Below are positions 29,510 to 40,253 of a stretch of 64,000 nucleotides of DNA, one piece after another; position 1 is the stretch's first letter; each line of letters opens with the position of its first letter. The stretch is from positions 1 to 64,000 of the forward strand of contig VEQY01000011.1 in assembly GCA_018882965.1 (NCBI GenBank), given 5' to 3'. The notes beneath the pieces are model-generated. The model was given only the letters and a program-made list of their open reading frames with translations, ran no database searches and had not been told where the DNA came from. The translations under genes and the position numbers were made by a program. Source of the DNA: Mycobacterium sp. (GTDB lineage Bacteria > Actinomycetota > Actinomycetes > Mycobacteriales > Mycobacteriaceae).

Positions 29510-31050
29510 TCACCACTCCCAGCGTCGAGTACGGCGTGCTCTCACCGATGCTGATCGTGTTCGCCGTCGCCATCGTCGGCGTGCTGGTGGAGGCGTTCCT
29601 GCCCCGTCGCAGCCGCTACCCGGTACAGGTCGTACTCAGCGTGTCCGGTCTGGTTCTGGCATTCGTCGCCCTGGTTGGCGTCTACCGCGGGATCGGTACG
29701 GGCCAGCAGGCGGTCATGGGTTCGGTCACCATCGACCGGCCCGCGCTGTTCCTGCAGGGCGCCATCCTGGCCGTCGCGGTGATCGGCGTCCTGCTCATCG
29801 CCGAGCGACGCACCGGAGGGTCCGCCTCGTCGGGTTTGCACGCGTTCACCCCGCAGGCCTCGGCTGTGCCGGGCAGCGTGACCGAGCAGGTCGCGATCAA
29901 GGCCGCGATCATGCAGACCGAGGTGTTCCCGCTGACCATGTTCGCCATCGGCGGCATGATGCTCTTCCCGGCCTCGGGTGACCTGCTGACCATGTTCATC
30001 GCGCTGGAGGTCTTCTCACTGCCGCTGTACCTGCTGTGCGGTCTGGCCCGCCACCGCCGACTGCTCTCGCAGGAGGCGGCGCTGAAGTACTTCCTGCTCG
30101 GCGCATTCTCCTCGGCGTTCTTCCTGTTCGGTACCGCCCTGCTGTACGGCTACGCCGGCACCTTCTCGCTCACCGGAATCGCGGCGGCGATCGGCGACGA
30201 CACCCGCCTGGCCCTGATCGGCGTCTCGCTGGTCGCGGTGGCGCTGCTGTTCAAGGTCGGTGCCGTGCCGTTCCACGCCTGGGTCCCCGACGTCTACCAG
30301 GGAGCTCCGACGCCGGTCACCGCGTTCATGGCTGCGGCCACCAAGATCGCCGCCTTCGGTGCGGTGCTGCGGGTGTTCTACGTGGCGGTGCCGGATCTGA
30401 AAGATCAGTGGCGACCGCTGCTCTGGGCGATCGCCATCCTCACCATGGCGGTCGGCACCATCGCGGCGGTCACTCAAAAAGACGTCAAGCGGATGCTCGC
30501 GTACTCGGCGGTGGCCCACACCGGGTTCATCCTGACCGGCGTGATCGCCGCCAACGACGCCGGGTTGATGGGCACGCTGTTCTACCTCGCCGCCTACGGC
30601 TTCAGCACGGTCGGCGCCTTCGCCGTCGTCAGCGTCGTCCGCGACGGCGACGGCACGGAATGCACCGATATGTCCCGCTGGGCCGGACTGGGCCGGCGCT
30701 ACCCCGTCGCCGGCGTGGTGTTCTCGCTGTTCCTGCTCGCCTTCGCGGGCATCCCGCTGACGAGCGGATTCGTCAGCAAGTTCGCCGTGTTCAAGGCCGC
30801 TGCCGAGGGCGGGGCGGTCCCGCTTGTGGTGGTCGGTGTGCTGGCCAGCGCGATCGCCGCGTACTTCTATGTGCGGGTGATCGTGCTGATGTTCTTCACC
30901 GATCCGCCCGAGGACGCACCCCAGGTGTCACCGCCCAGCTCGCTGAGTGTGGCCGCGATCGGACTGACCGCGCTGATCACCTTCGTCCTGGGCGCGCTTC
31001 CCCAACCGCTGCTCGATCTGGCCGAGCGCGCCGCGGTCTTTCTGACCTAG
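29506..31050 (+). CDS. nuoN: NADH-quinone oxidoreductase subunit NuoN
   Basis: Third antiporter-like subunit (514 residues). Seen: MFIALEVFSLPLYLLCGL with the channel Glu, AALLFKVGAVPFHAWVPDVY with the Lys, QGAPTPVTAFMAAATKIAAF, and KRMLAYSAVAHTGF. The start overlaps nuoM by GTGA. The last codon is a TAG inside a CTAG that also ends the convergent GH17 gene, so the 15-kb nuo operon has no intergenic terminator on its 3' side. Confidence 0.96.
   Translation: MITTPSVEYGVLSPMLIVFAVAIVGVLVEAFLPRRSRYPVQVVLSVSGLVLAFVALVGVYRGIGTGQQAVMGSVTIDRPALFLQGAILAVAVIGVLLIAERRTGGSASSGLHAFTPQASAVPGSVTEQVAIKAAIMQTEVFPLTMFAIGGMMLFPASGDLLTMFIALEVFSLPLYLLCGLARHRRLLSQEAALKYFLLGAFSSAFFLFGTALLYGYAGTFSLTGIAAAIGDDTRLALIGVSLVAVALLFKVGAVPFHAWVPDVYQGAPTPVTAFMAAATKIAAFGAVLRVFYVAVPDLKDQWRPLLWAIAILTMAVGTIAAVTQKDVKRMLAYSAVAHTGFILTGVIAANDAGLMGTLFYLAAYGFSTVGAFAVVSVVRDGDGTECTDMSRWAGLGRRYPVAGVVFSLFLLAFAGIPLTSGFVSKFAVFKAAAEGGAVPLVVVGVLASAIAAYFYVRVIVLMFFTDPPEDAPQVSPPSSLSVAAIGLTALITFVLGALPQPLLDLAERAAVFLT
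31047..31050. other. CTAG shared double stop of nuoN and the convergent GH17 gene
   Basis: TAG of nuoN (31048-31050) and TAG of the minus-strand gene (31047-31049) lie in one CTAG palindrome, giving a 4-bp tail-to-tail overlap with no intergenic space. Confidence 0.9.
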
Positions 31051-33722
31051 CGCTGCGCCGCCGGGTTGATCAGCACGGTCAGCGCGCTGCGCGCGCCCTG
31101 ATTGCTGGTCAGCAGGACACTGCCCGGGCGGTACCCGACCAACGCGGAGATGTCGAGCACGCCGGAGGTCTCCGCGGCGGTGTCGACGCCGACCGTGTCG
31201 GCGATGGCGGTCAGGCCGCTGCCGTCCGGGCGCAGCATCCAGATCTCCCCGTTGGCCGTTCCGGAGTCCTCGTTGACGAAGATCAATCCGTCGGGGAAGT
31301 TCTGCCCGCCCAGTTCGGTGGGCGCGGTCCAGTCGACGTTGTCGGCGTCGCCGAACTGCCCGTCGGTGTCGTTGACGTGGCCCTGGATTCCCGAGACGGT
31401 GAAGCCCGATCCGGCCGGGTCGAACCCGCCGGAGCCGAAGTCGAGGTCGAACCGGAAGGTGAACAGTCCGGTTTCCTGCACCCCGAGCACGACCCGGGTC
31501 GGGTCGGCGGGGCTGGTGTCCACGTCCTCGAGCTTCGCCGCGCTCAGCGCACCGGCGGCGCTGGTGTCGAAGGTCCCGTCCGCGCTGGTTCCGGCGGCGG
31601 GCAGCGCACCGTTGAGGTAGTAGTAGCTGCCGTAGGCCAGGCCGTTGCGGGACAGGAAGTCCGACGCCGCGGCACCGTTGGCGTCCCGGCCCTTCTCGCC
31701 GATGTAGAGCGTCAGGTTCCGGGTGCCGCCGTCGGGTGAGAGCAGCAGCGCGACATGACCGGTCTCGCCGGTGTCCACCAGTGCCGCGTTCTCCCACGCG
31801 TCGAAGGGCATCCCGGCCACCCCGCCGGACGCCGCCCCGGCGACCCCGCTGAGTTGGTAGAAGTCACGGTTGGCCAGGTCCAGCGCGAACAGTCGGCCCC
31901 CGCCGATCTCCTCACCGGTGATGTAGATGTCGTCCGCGAACCCCCGGCCGGCACCGAAGGTGTCGGCGACGTAGGACTGTCCCGAGCAGAACCGGCTGAA
32001 CGCGGTCGTCGACGGGTCCGAGGTAGCGGTCCACGTCTCGCCGCCGTCGGCGCTCCAGCGCCGGTAGGCCTGCCGCGCCGAGGTCACGAACGGGACCGCA
32101 CCGGGGTTGCCCTGCTCGATCACGTTCTCAATCGCGGTGCTGAAGGCACCCAGGTCGAGAGTGACCTCGCTAATGGCGCCGTCGAGTTCCTCGTGGTTGA
32201 TCTGCACACGCAGGGAGGTGTCGTTCACCTTCTGTGCACCCAGGCCGTCGAAGGTGCCGGGCATCGTCCAGTCGGAGCCGTCCCGGCCCGGGTTGGCTCC
32301 GGCGGCGATCACCTCGAACGCCCGCCAGCCGTTGCGCGGCACCACCTGGGTGGCCTCGGCGGTGCCGGTGCCCAGGGTGATCGTTCGGCCGGTTCTGGGC
32401 CGCGCACTCAACGAGGGCGACAGGTTCAGTGTGTACTTCGGGGTGATCTGAGTGCCCGAGTACGAGTTGAGTCCCCAGTAGGGCTCGAAGATGCCGCCGG
32501 TCTTCTGGTTCTCGTCGATGAATTCGAAGAGGTGGGTCGGAAAGGCGCTCACGTTGAACTTCGGCGACCCGGTGGTAAGCAGGCTGGTGATCATATTCTG
32601 GTTGTAGGACCGCGCGTTGGCGACGTTGGCGTTGGGGAACACCCCGCCGGACGAGTCCGTCGCCCAGCCGGTTTCGCCCACGTAGAGCGGCAGCTGCACA
32701 CCGGCTTTGTTCAGCGCCCACCGCACCGCGTCGTACTCGGCCCAGAACAGGCTGTGGTAGACCACGCCCTGGTCCACCACCGCGCAGTCGTTGCTCTTGC
32801 GGCACGTCGGCGACCCCAGCGCGTACGACAGCGGGATGCCCGGGTTTTCCTGCAGGGTCAGCAGTGGGTAGATGTCGATCTCGACGTAGTCCTTGAGCGC
32901 GCCGAGCAGATCGGTCAGTCCGGTCAGCGCTGGGTTGAGGGTCGCATTCGACGGCGGATAGGACCCGGTCACCACGCCCATCGTGAACGACACCGTGGTT
33001 TTCACGGGCAGCTGCGCGAGGGCGAGGGCGTACTGCATGTTCTGCACGGCGGCGGTGACTGTGGCCAGCTCACCGCCGAACGCGGCGTCGACCTCGTTGC
33101 CGACGACGACGGCATCCACGATCGAGGCGTAGGGCGCAAGCGCGCCGACCACGGTGGCGGCGTAATCGGGGTCGGTGGCCAGTTGCAGCACCGAACCGTT
33201 GGGCACCGCGACCGACACCCGGGCGTCGGGGATCTGCGTCTGGATCGCGGTCAGCGCCTCGGGGACGATGTCGTACATCCGCAGTCGGGTAATGCCCTGC
33301 CCGCTGACCACGCCCACGCTCTGGGTGTAGCCGGGTGCGGGATCGGCCAACGCGGTGCTGAAGTCGAGTCCGATCGCCGGCGACACCGCCGGGGCGGTGG
33401 CGCGCCGCAGAAGCAGCAGCGCTCCCTGGATGAACTCGGTGACCGGGTTGAGCGTCAGGTCAGACAGGCCTTCGGGCGCGCGGGGTGTCGATCGCCCCGG
33501 CTTGGCCGTCGTGCGGATCCCTACCGCCCGGGCCGCGGCCGGGCGAGCTTCCGCGCGGGTCGCCCGGCGATGGGCTCCGGTGTGCGCGGCCCGGCTCTCC
33601 GAAGCGCTGGCCGCGGGGTCGTCGCCGCTGCTGTCCGCGGTCGCAATCGCCGCGGGGACCGCCGCCATCGACAGGCCCGCCGCGCAGACCGCCAGCCCCA
33701 ACCGCATGCCATGACCAGGCAT
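31047..33722 (-). CDS. Secreted two-domain protein: GH17 glucanase-like domain plus probable PhoX-like (DUF839) domain
   Basis: 891 residues from the ATG at 33722, preceded by GAGGGGGT; an upstream start at 33797 would bury the signal peptide. Signal peptide about 1-28 (cleavage near AIATA), then a disordered Ala/Arg-rich linker to about 110. Residues about 130-425 look like glycoside hydrolase family 17: general acid Glu210 in VVVGNEVDAAF, nucleophile Glu350 in LYVGETGWATDSSG, and FEFIDENQKTGGIFEPYWGL, close to the plant beta-1,3-glucanase ending. The remaining 460 residues resemble the PhoX/DUF839 propeller: IYITGEEIGGGRLFALDL, WENAALVDTGETGHVAL, DGLIFVNEDSGTANGEIWML. PhoX enzymes are calcium/iron phosphatases, but I cannot verify the metal site. 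Acts outside the cell, possibly on beta-glucan. GH17 assignment is good, the second domain moderate. Confidence 0.78.
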   Translation of the reverse strand: MPGHGMRLGLAVCAAGLSMAAVPAAIATADSSGDDPAASASESRAAHTGAHRRATRAEARPAAARAVGIRTTAKPGRSTPRAPEGLSDLTLNPVTEFIQGALLLLRRATAPAVSPAIGLDFSTALADPAPGYTQSVGVVSGQGITRLRMYDIVPEALTAIQTQIPDARVSVAVPNGSVLQLATDPDYAATVVGALAPYASIVDAVVVGNEVDAAFGGELATVTAAVQNMQYALALAQLPVKTTVSFTMGVVTGSYPPSNATLNPALTGLTDLLGALKDYVEIDIYPLLTLQENPGIPLSYALGSPTCRKSNDCAVVDQGVVYHSLFWAEYDAVRWALNKAGVQLPLYVGETGWATDSSGGVFPNANVANARSYNQNMITSLLTTGSPKFNVSAFPTHLFEFIDENQKTGGIFEPYWGLNSYSGTQITPKYTLNLSPSLSARPRTGRTITLGTGTAEATQVVPRNGWRAFEVIAAGANPGRDGSDWTMPGTFDGLGAQKVNDTSLRVQINHEELDGAISEVTLDLGAFSTAIENVIEQGNPGAVPFVTSARQAYRRWSADGGETWTATSDPSTTAFSRFCSGQSYVADTFGAGRGFADDIYITGEEIGGGRLFALDLANRDFYQLSGVAGAASGGVAGMPFDAWENAALVDTGETGHVALLLSPDGGTRNLTLYIGEKGRDANGAAASDFLSRNGLAYGSYYYLNGALPAAGTSADGTFDTSAAGALSAAKLEDVDTSPADPTRVVLGVQETGLFTFRFDLDFGSGGFDPAGSGFTVSGIQGHVNDTDGQFGDADNVDWTAPTELGGQNFPDGLIFVNEDSGTANGEIWMLRPDGSGLTAIADTVGVDTAAETSGVLDISALVGYRPGSVLLTSNQGARSALTVLINPAAQR

Positions 33723-33811
33723 CAGGCACCACCCCCTCGCAGCCCCCCGGCTGAGTTTGCTGTGTCGACCGTAATGCGGATCATGATCGCGAGTCAACGA
33801 GGCTCGGCTAG

Positions 33812-36093
<2,282 letters not shown>

Positions 36094-36101
36094 CCGCCCC
36101 A

Positions 36102-37322
36102 TCAGGCCACCGCGACGATCGGAGGAGCGGTCGACTGGTGGGTTGTCCCGGTCGGAGTGCTGAGAACAACGGTGTGCCTGCCGTCATCGTCGATGCGTGC
36201 CGCCGCCGTCCAGCCGGGGGCTTCCTTGGCGTAGTTGCAGGCTTCACATAGGCCCTGGCCGTTGGCGGCGCTGGTCGGACCGCCCCGGGCCGCGGGCGTG
36301 GCGTGGTCGGTGTGCCGGATCGGGGCGTCGCAGTACGGCGTCCGACAGGTTCCGTCGCGCAGCGCGATGAACCTCGCCAGCCCGGCCGGGAACAACCTCG
36401 ACCGCGACTCCATCGCCACCAGCGCACCGGACCGCGGGTGGCGGTACAGCCGGCGCAGCGTCGCCCGGGAACGCTGGTCTGCAGCGGCCGCGGCGATCAG
36501 CGTGCGGGCCACCGAGGCGGGGATCGGGCCGTAGCCGGGCACCGTCGCGGGCGTGCTCGCTCCGGCCAGCAGGGTCTCATCGGAGAGCACGAGATGGACT
36601 CCGATCGGCGTGGCGACCGCCGCGGCCCGGCCGGTGACCCGCTCGATGAGGGTGTCCGCCATGACCTGGCCGCGAGCCCGTCCGTCGCCGCAGCCGTCGG
36701 CGGCTCGCGTGAGCGCCGCATAGACCGAGACACCCTGGGCCATCGGAAGCAGCGCGGTCAGATAGGTCATGCAGTCGGGCGCCGGCCGGATCGTGACGGT
36801 GCGCTCCCCCTCGGCCCGTACCGCCCGGTCGACGACAGCGCGCGGATCAAGTCGGTAGGCGATCGCACGGGCTTCGGCGGCGATGCGGCCGTCACCGAGG
36901 CCGATCAGTCGGCGGGCATCGGCGCAGAGTTCGGCGTCCAGGGTGCGGCGGTCCGCGAGGCTCAGACACGCGCTTTCCCGCACGATCAGCGTTGCCCGCC
37001 ACTCGGAGAGCGCGCCGCTCTGCAGGGCGGCGAGCGTGTGCGGCATCTCGTGCACCAGGGCGGTGGCGAAACCCAGATGCCGGTTTCCCCGAGCCGGGGA
37101 ATCCCGCCGGGCCAGGGCGATCTCGGCTGCGATACCGCGGCCCTGCCGGCGGACCGGCACCCCGGCGGCATCCTCGGCGGCCCGCCGGGCCGACGCGAAG
37201 GCGGCGGCAGCGCGCGCCTGCGCGGCGGCGGCCGCGGACTTCAGCCGCTCCAGGGCGTCGATCCGCGCGATCAGCGCCCGCTCGTCGGCGGCCGGGTCGA
37301 TCGCGAGCACGTCTTCGAACAT
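36102..37322 (-). CDS. DUF222/HNH-endonuclease protein of the 13E12 family
   Basis: 406 residues from ATG 37322 (start MFEDVLAIDP, the common form in this family); a TTG at 37352 would add ten residues. The N-terminal three quarters is the helical DUF222 region. The C-terminus is an HNH nuclease: CRTPYCDAPIRHTDH, then a Gly-Gly-Pro-Thr turn and LCEACNYAKEAPGW, with two CxxC-like zinc knuckles and the His-containing core. 13E12-type proteins are multicopy in mycobacteria and several in M. tuberculosis are SOS-regulated. Here an SOS box covers the start codon. Function unproven; DNA cleavage in a mobile-element or damage context is possible. Ends 9 bp from the convergent Rv3169-like gene. Confidence 0.85.
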   Translation of the reverse strand: MFEDVLAIDPAADERALIARIDALERLKSAAAAAQARAAAAFASARRAAEDAAGVPVRRQGRGIAAEIALARRDSPARGNRHLGFATALVHEMPHTLAALQSGALSEWRATLIVRESACLSLADRRTLDAELCADARRLIGLGDGRIAAEARAIAYRLDPRAVVDRAVRAEGERTVTIRPAPDCMTYLTALLPMAQGVSVYAALTRAADGCGDGRARGQVMADTLIERVTGRAAAVATPIGVHLVLSDETLLAGASTPATVPGYGPIPASVARTLIAAAAADQRSRATLRRLYRHPRSGALVAMESRSRLFPAGLARFIALRDGTCRTPYCDAPIRHTDHATPAARGGPTSAANGQGLCEACNYAKEAPGWTAAARIDDDGRHTVVLSTPTGTTHQSTAPPIVAVA

Positions 37323-37330
37323 ATTTTCGA
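37315..37330 (-). promoter_or_regulatory. LexA (SOS) box over the start codon of the 13E12-type gene
   Basis: Read on the gene strand the site is TCGAAA-ATAT-GTTCGA, one mismatch from the mycobacterial LexA consensus TCGAAC-N4-GTTCGA. The ATG start (37320-37322) is part of the box: ATGTTCGA encodes Met-Phe-Glu. LexA bound here would block transcription at the very start of the gene. Overlap of SOS boxes with 13E12-type genes is known from M. tuberculosis. Confidence 0.7.
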
Positions 37331-37439
37331 TACTAAGGACACCGGCCGACAAGTCTGAAACGAACCGGGTGGCCGGCGCGATACAGGTAATGGTGAGATT
37401 GATGAAAGCTCCCCGTCCTACGACAAGAGAGATCCAAAG

Positions 37440-37829
37440 ATGAAGCTCCCGTCACAGCTCCGCGCCGCGCTGGGCGCCTTCGCGCTGGCGGCCACCGCGT
37501 TCCCGCTGGCCGCCCTTGCCGCTCCGGCGGTCAGCCACGCCGTGGACAACTGCGCCTTCAACTTTTTCTGGAACCCCGTCACCAACCAGTGCGAGTTCTG
37601 CGACACCCCGAACATGTACTGGAACGTCGAGCTCAACGCGTGCCTCAACGCCCTGAATCCGGTGGTCGGTCCGGCCGGCCCGATCGGTGTGGGCCCGGAT
37701 CCCGTGGTCGGACCGGTGGGACCGGTGGGCGTGGGCCCGGATCCCGTGGTCGGACCGGTGGGCCCGGTGGGCGTGGGCGGCCTCGGCCCGGTCGCCGGGC
37801 CGGTCGGGCCCGTCGGCGTCGGGCGCTAG
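37440..37829 (+). CDS. Small secreted protein with Cys-rich head and Gly-Pro-Val repeats
   Basis: 129 residues. Signal peptide about 1-34 ending AVSHA, then a short head with four cysteines (VDNCAFNFFWNPVTNQCEFC, then NACLNALN), which probably form two disulphides. The tail of some 70 residues is made of 14-residue units, GPDPVVGPVGPVGV, with a partial copy before and after. The tail is uncharged except for one Asp per unit and reminiscent of collagen-like or elastin-like sequence, though the strict Gly-x-y period is not kept. The ATG at 37440 follows AAGAGAGATCC. No enzymatic motif; a surface or wall structural role is a guess. It converges on the LLM oxidoreductase, both ending in a shared CTAG (37826-37829). 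Confidence 0.75.
   Translation: MKLPSQLRAALGAFALAATAFPLAALAAPAVSHAVDNCAFNFFWNPVTNQCEFCDTPNMYWNVELNACLNALNPVVGPAGPIGVGPDPVVGPVGPVGVGPDPVVGPVGPVGVGGLGPVAGPVGPVGVGR
37692..37775 (+). repeat. Two tandem 42-bp repeats inside the secreted-protein gene
   Basis: Units 37692-37733 and 37734-37775 differ at one visible base and encode identical 14-residue peptides. A diverged copy precedes them (from about 37656) and a partial one follows. In-frame length lets copy number vary without disrupting the gene. Confidence 0.85.
37826..37829. other. CTAG shared double stop (third instance)
   Basis: TAG of the secreted repeat protein (37827-37829) and TAG of the LLM oxidoreductase (37826-37828) share one CTAG. 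Confidence 0.9.
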
Positions 37830-38824
37830 CCGGTCAGTTCGTCGACGATCGCGGCGAGGGTCTCCGCCGCGATCGGCCCCGGCTGGTAGAGGCAGACGGT
37901 GTCGGCCTGCCCGCCGGTGGCCCCGACGCGGGCGCGGATGTGCTCGGCGATCTGCCTCGGCGTTCCGCAGGCGGCGATCGTGTGCAGGATCTCGTCGGTG
38001 ATCAGGCCGCCCATCTCGGCCCACCGGCCCTGCTTGGAGAGCGCGTTGAGTTCGGGCTGCAGGTCGCCCCAGCCGTGGATGTCGAGCACCGGCCGATACG
38101 CCGGCGTGGATCCGTAGAACGCCAGCAGCCGACGGGTGGCCTCGTGGTCGGCGGGGTCCTCCCCCGCCGAGACGATCACCTCGGGCACTACCGCGAACGG
38201 CGCCGTCGAGCGGCCCGACGCCGCCAGGCCCGCGCGCACGCCGGGCATCGTCGCCTCACCGAGGAACCGTGTCGAGGAGAACGGCATCACCAGCAGGCCG
38301 TCGGCGACCTCGGCGGCCGCCCGGGTCATCCTGGGCCCCAGCGCCCCCAGGTAGATCGGCGGCGGCCCGTGCGGGTTGGGGCCGGGGGTGAACGTCGGGG
38401 TCATCAGGGTGTGCCGGTAGAACTCGCCGCGGAAGTCCAGGCGCTCGCCGTACTGCCACGCCGCGAAGATCGCCCGCAGCGCTTCGACGAGTTCGCGCAT
38501 CCGGTCGGCGGGCCGGTCGAACTGCGCCCCGTAGCGTTTCTCGATCTGGGTGCGGATCTGGGTGCCCAGACCCAGGGTGAACCTGCCCCCGCTGAGCAGC
38601 TGGTGGTCATAGGCCTGATGCGCCAGCTGAATCGGGTTGCGCGGGAACGCGATCGCCACGTTGGTCATCAGGTCCAGCCCGCCGACGGTCGACGCCAGCG
38701 TCAGCGGCGCGAACACATCGTGCGGACCCTCGAAGGTGAACACTCCCGCGGCGCCGGCCTCCCGCAGCACCCGCGCCCGTTCGACGGCATCGGAGGGCCC
38801 GAACAGGGCGGTGAGCACTTTCAC
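37826..38824 (-). CDS. F420-dependent LLM-class oxidoreductase (TIGR03617-like)
   Basis: 332 residues, GTG start at 38824. Luciferase-like TIM barrel: [58 protein letters not shown] and [20 protein letters not shown] are typical of mycobacterial F420 members, which transfer hydride to or from F420 instead of flavin. No signal peptide. Substrate unknown. It is divergent from the amine-oxidase gene across a 94-bp region containing a long inverted repeat. Confidence 0.87.
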   Translation of the reverse strand: MKVLTALFGPSDAVERARVLREAGAAGVFTFEGPHDVFAPLTLASTVGGLDLMTNVAIAFPRNPIQLAHQAYDHQLLSGGRFTLGLGTQIRTQIEKRYGAQFDRPADRMRELVEALRAIFAAWQYGERLDFRGEFYRHTLMTPTFTPGPNPHGPPPIYLGALGPRMTRAAAEVADGLLVMPFSSTRFLGEATMPGVRAGLAASGRSTAPFAVVPEVIVSAGEDPADHEATRRLLAFYGSTPAYRPVLDIHGWGDLQPELNALSKQGRWAEMGGLITDEILHTIAACGTPRQIAEHIRARVGATGGQADTVCLYQPGPIAAETLAAIVDELTG

Positions 38825-38860
38825 GGTGACTCGACCCTACTGGGTCGGCGCTGCCACTTC

Positions 38861-38897
38861 GGCGCGCAAACCGGCGGTAGGCGCACGTTTGCGCGCC
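38861..38897. promoter_or_regulatory. Perfect 11-bp inverted repeat between divergent genes
   Basis: Arms GGCGCGCAAAC (38861-38871) and GTTTGCGCGCC (38887-38897) with a 15-nt centre lie between the LLM oxidoreductase and amine oxidase starts. As a transcript it would form a strong hairpin. Between divergent starts an operator or attenuator is more likely than a terminator. Dispersed mycobacterial palindromes of similar composition also exist. Confidence 0.55.
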
Positions 38898-38918
38898 CAG
38901 ATCGGGGAGACTGGAGTC

Positions 38919-40253
38919 ATGGCACACGATGTGGTGGTGGTCGGGGCCGGCCTGGCCGGGCTGACCGCCGCGCGTGATCTGACCGGCCGCGGGTTCGACG
39001 TGGTCGTGCTCGAGGGCCGCGACCGGGTGGGCGGACGCACCAACTCCGCCACCCTGGCGGGCGTCCCGGTCGATTTGGGCGCCTCGTTCGTGGGCCCCAC
39101 CCAGGACGCGGTGCTCAAACTCGCCGCCGACCTCGGCTGCACCACCGTGCCCACCCACGACACCGGCGCCCACCTGATCCGCTGGCGCGGCACGCTCCGC
39201 CGCTACCAGGGCACCATCCCGAAACTCGGCCTGCTCGGTCTGCTCGACATGGGCCGCATCCAGTGGCAGTTCGAACGCATCATGCGCGGGGTCAACCTCG
39301 CCGAGCCGTGGTCCTCGCCGGACGCCGCGAAACTGGACAGCGTCAGCCTCGGGTCCTGGCTGCGCTCCATCAAAGCCAGTTCGGGTTCCCGCGACCTGAT
39401 GGCGATCATGACGCGGGTCAGCTGGGGCGCCGAACCCGACGAGCTCTCGCTGCTGCACACCGCGCGCTACGTCAAGGCGGCAGGCGGGCTCAACCGCATG
39501 CTCGACACCCCCGGCGGAGCCCAGCAGGAGCATTTCCCCGGCGGAACCCACGAGATGTCGGTGCGGATGGCGGCCGAGCTCGGTGACCGGATCCGTTTGG
39601 GCGCAGCGGTTTCCCGCATCGAGTGGTCCGATGACGCGGTCGCGGTGACGTCGTCGGCCGGCACCGTCGAGGGTCGGCGGGCCGTGGTCACCGTCGCACC
39701 GGCTCAGCGGCTGGACATCGACATCGCCCCCGCCCCGCCGATCGAGTTCCAGCAACTCGCCCAGCGTTGGCCGCAGGGCGCGCTCACCAAGTCCTATGCC
39801 GCCTACCCCCGCCCGTTCTGGCGCGACAGCGGGCTGTCCGGGCAGTCGCTGTCCGACCGCGGTCCGGTGTTCATCACCTTCGACGTCAGCCCCGACGCCG
39901 CCGGGCCCGGCATCCTGCTCGGCTTCACCGACCCGCGGGGATTCGATTCTCTTCCCCCCGAGCAGCGACGGGCGGCCGCCCTGGCGGACTTCGCCGAGAT
40001 CTTCGGCCCGCAGGCGCTTGATCCGATCGACTTCCTGGATCAGCGCTGGGGTGCGGAAACCTTCGCGCCGGGCGGCCCGACGGCCGCGGTGCCGCCGGGA
40101 TCCTGGACGCAGTTCGGCGCTCTGCTGCGGCGGCCGGTCGGACCGCTGCACTGGGCCGGCACTGAGACCGCTGATGAGTGGACCGGCTTCATGGACGGCG
40201 CGGTGCGCTCAGGCCACCGGGCCGCCGACGAGGTGGCCCGATCGCTTAACTGA
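38919..40253 (+). CDS. aofH: Flavin-containing amine oxidase, AofH (Rv3170) orthologue
   Basis: 444 residues from ATG 38919 behind GGGGAGA. It oxidises amines with FAD, releasing aldehyde, ammonia and H2O2. FAD site: [17 protein letters not shown] at residues 5-20, [29 protein letters not shown], and the C-terminal [18 protein letters not shown], where the residue before Glu is Thr (no Cys for covalent flavin as in mammalian MAO). No signal peptide. The end overlaps the convergent hydrolase gene by 8 bp. Gene order Rv3168-Rv3171 is conserved with M. tuberculosis apart from the insertion of the 13E12, repeat-protein and LLM genes. Confidence 0.9.
   Translation: MAHDVVVVGAGLAGLTAARDLTGRGFDVVVLEGRDRVGGRTNSATLAGVPVDLGASFVGPTQDAVLKLAADLGCTTVPTHDTGAHLIRWRGTLRRYQGTIPKLGLLGLLDMGRIQWQFERIMRGVNLAEPWSSPDAAKLDSVSLGSWLRSIKASSGSRDLMAIMTRVSWGAEPDELSLLHTARYVKAAGGLNRMLDTPGGAQQEHFPGGTHEMSVRMAAELGDRIRLGAAVSRIEWSDDAVAVTSSAGTVEGRRAVVTVAPAQRLDIDIAPAPPIEFQQLAQRWPQGALTKSYAAYPRPFWRDSGLSGQSLSDRGPVFITFDVSPDAAGPGILLGFTDPRGFDSLPPEQRRAAALADFAEIFGPQALDPIDFLDQRWGAETFAPGGPTAAVPPGSWTQFGALLRRPVGPLHWAGTETADEWTGFMDGAVRSGHRAADEVARSLN

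Noticed and set aside
37323..37352. TTG start giving a longer HNH protein
   Set aside because: It would place the SOS box inside the coding region and adds residues atypical for the family, which normally starts with Met-Phe or Met-Tyr.
37656..37820. Direct repeats considered as a possible CRISPR array
   Set aside because: The repeats are contiguous 42-bp in-frame units without unique spacers and encode a clear secreted peptide repeat; no cas genes are near.
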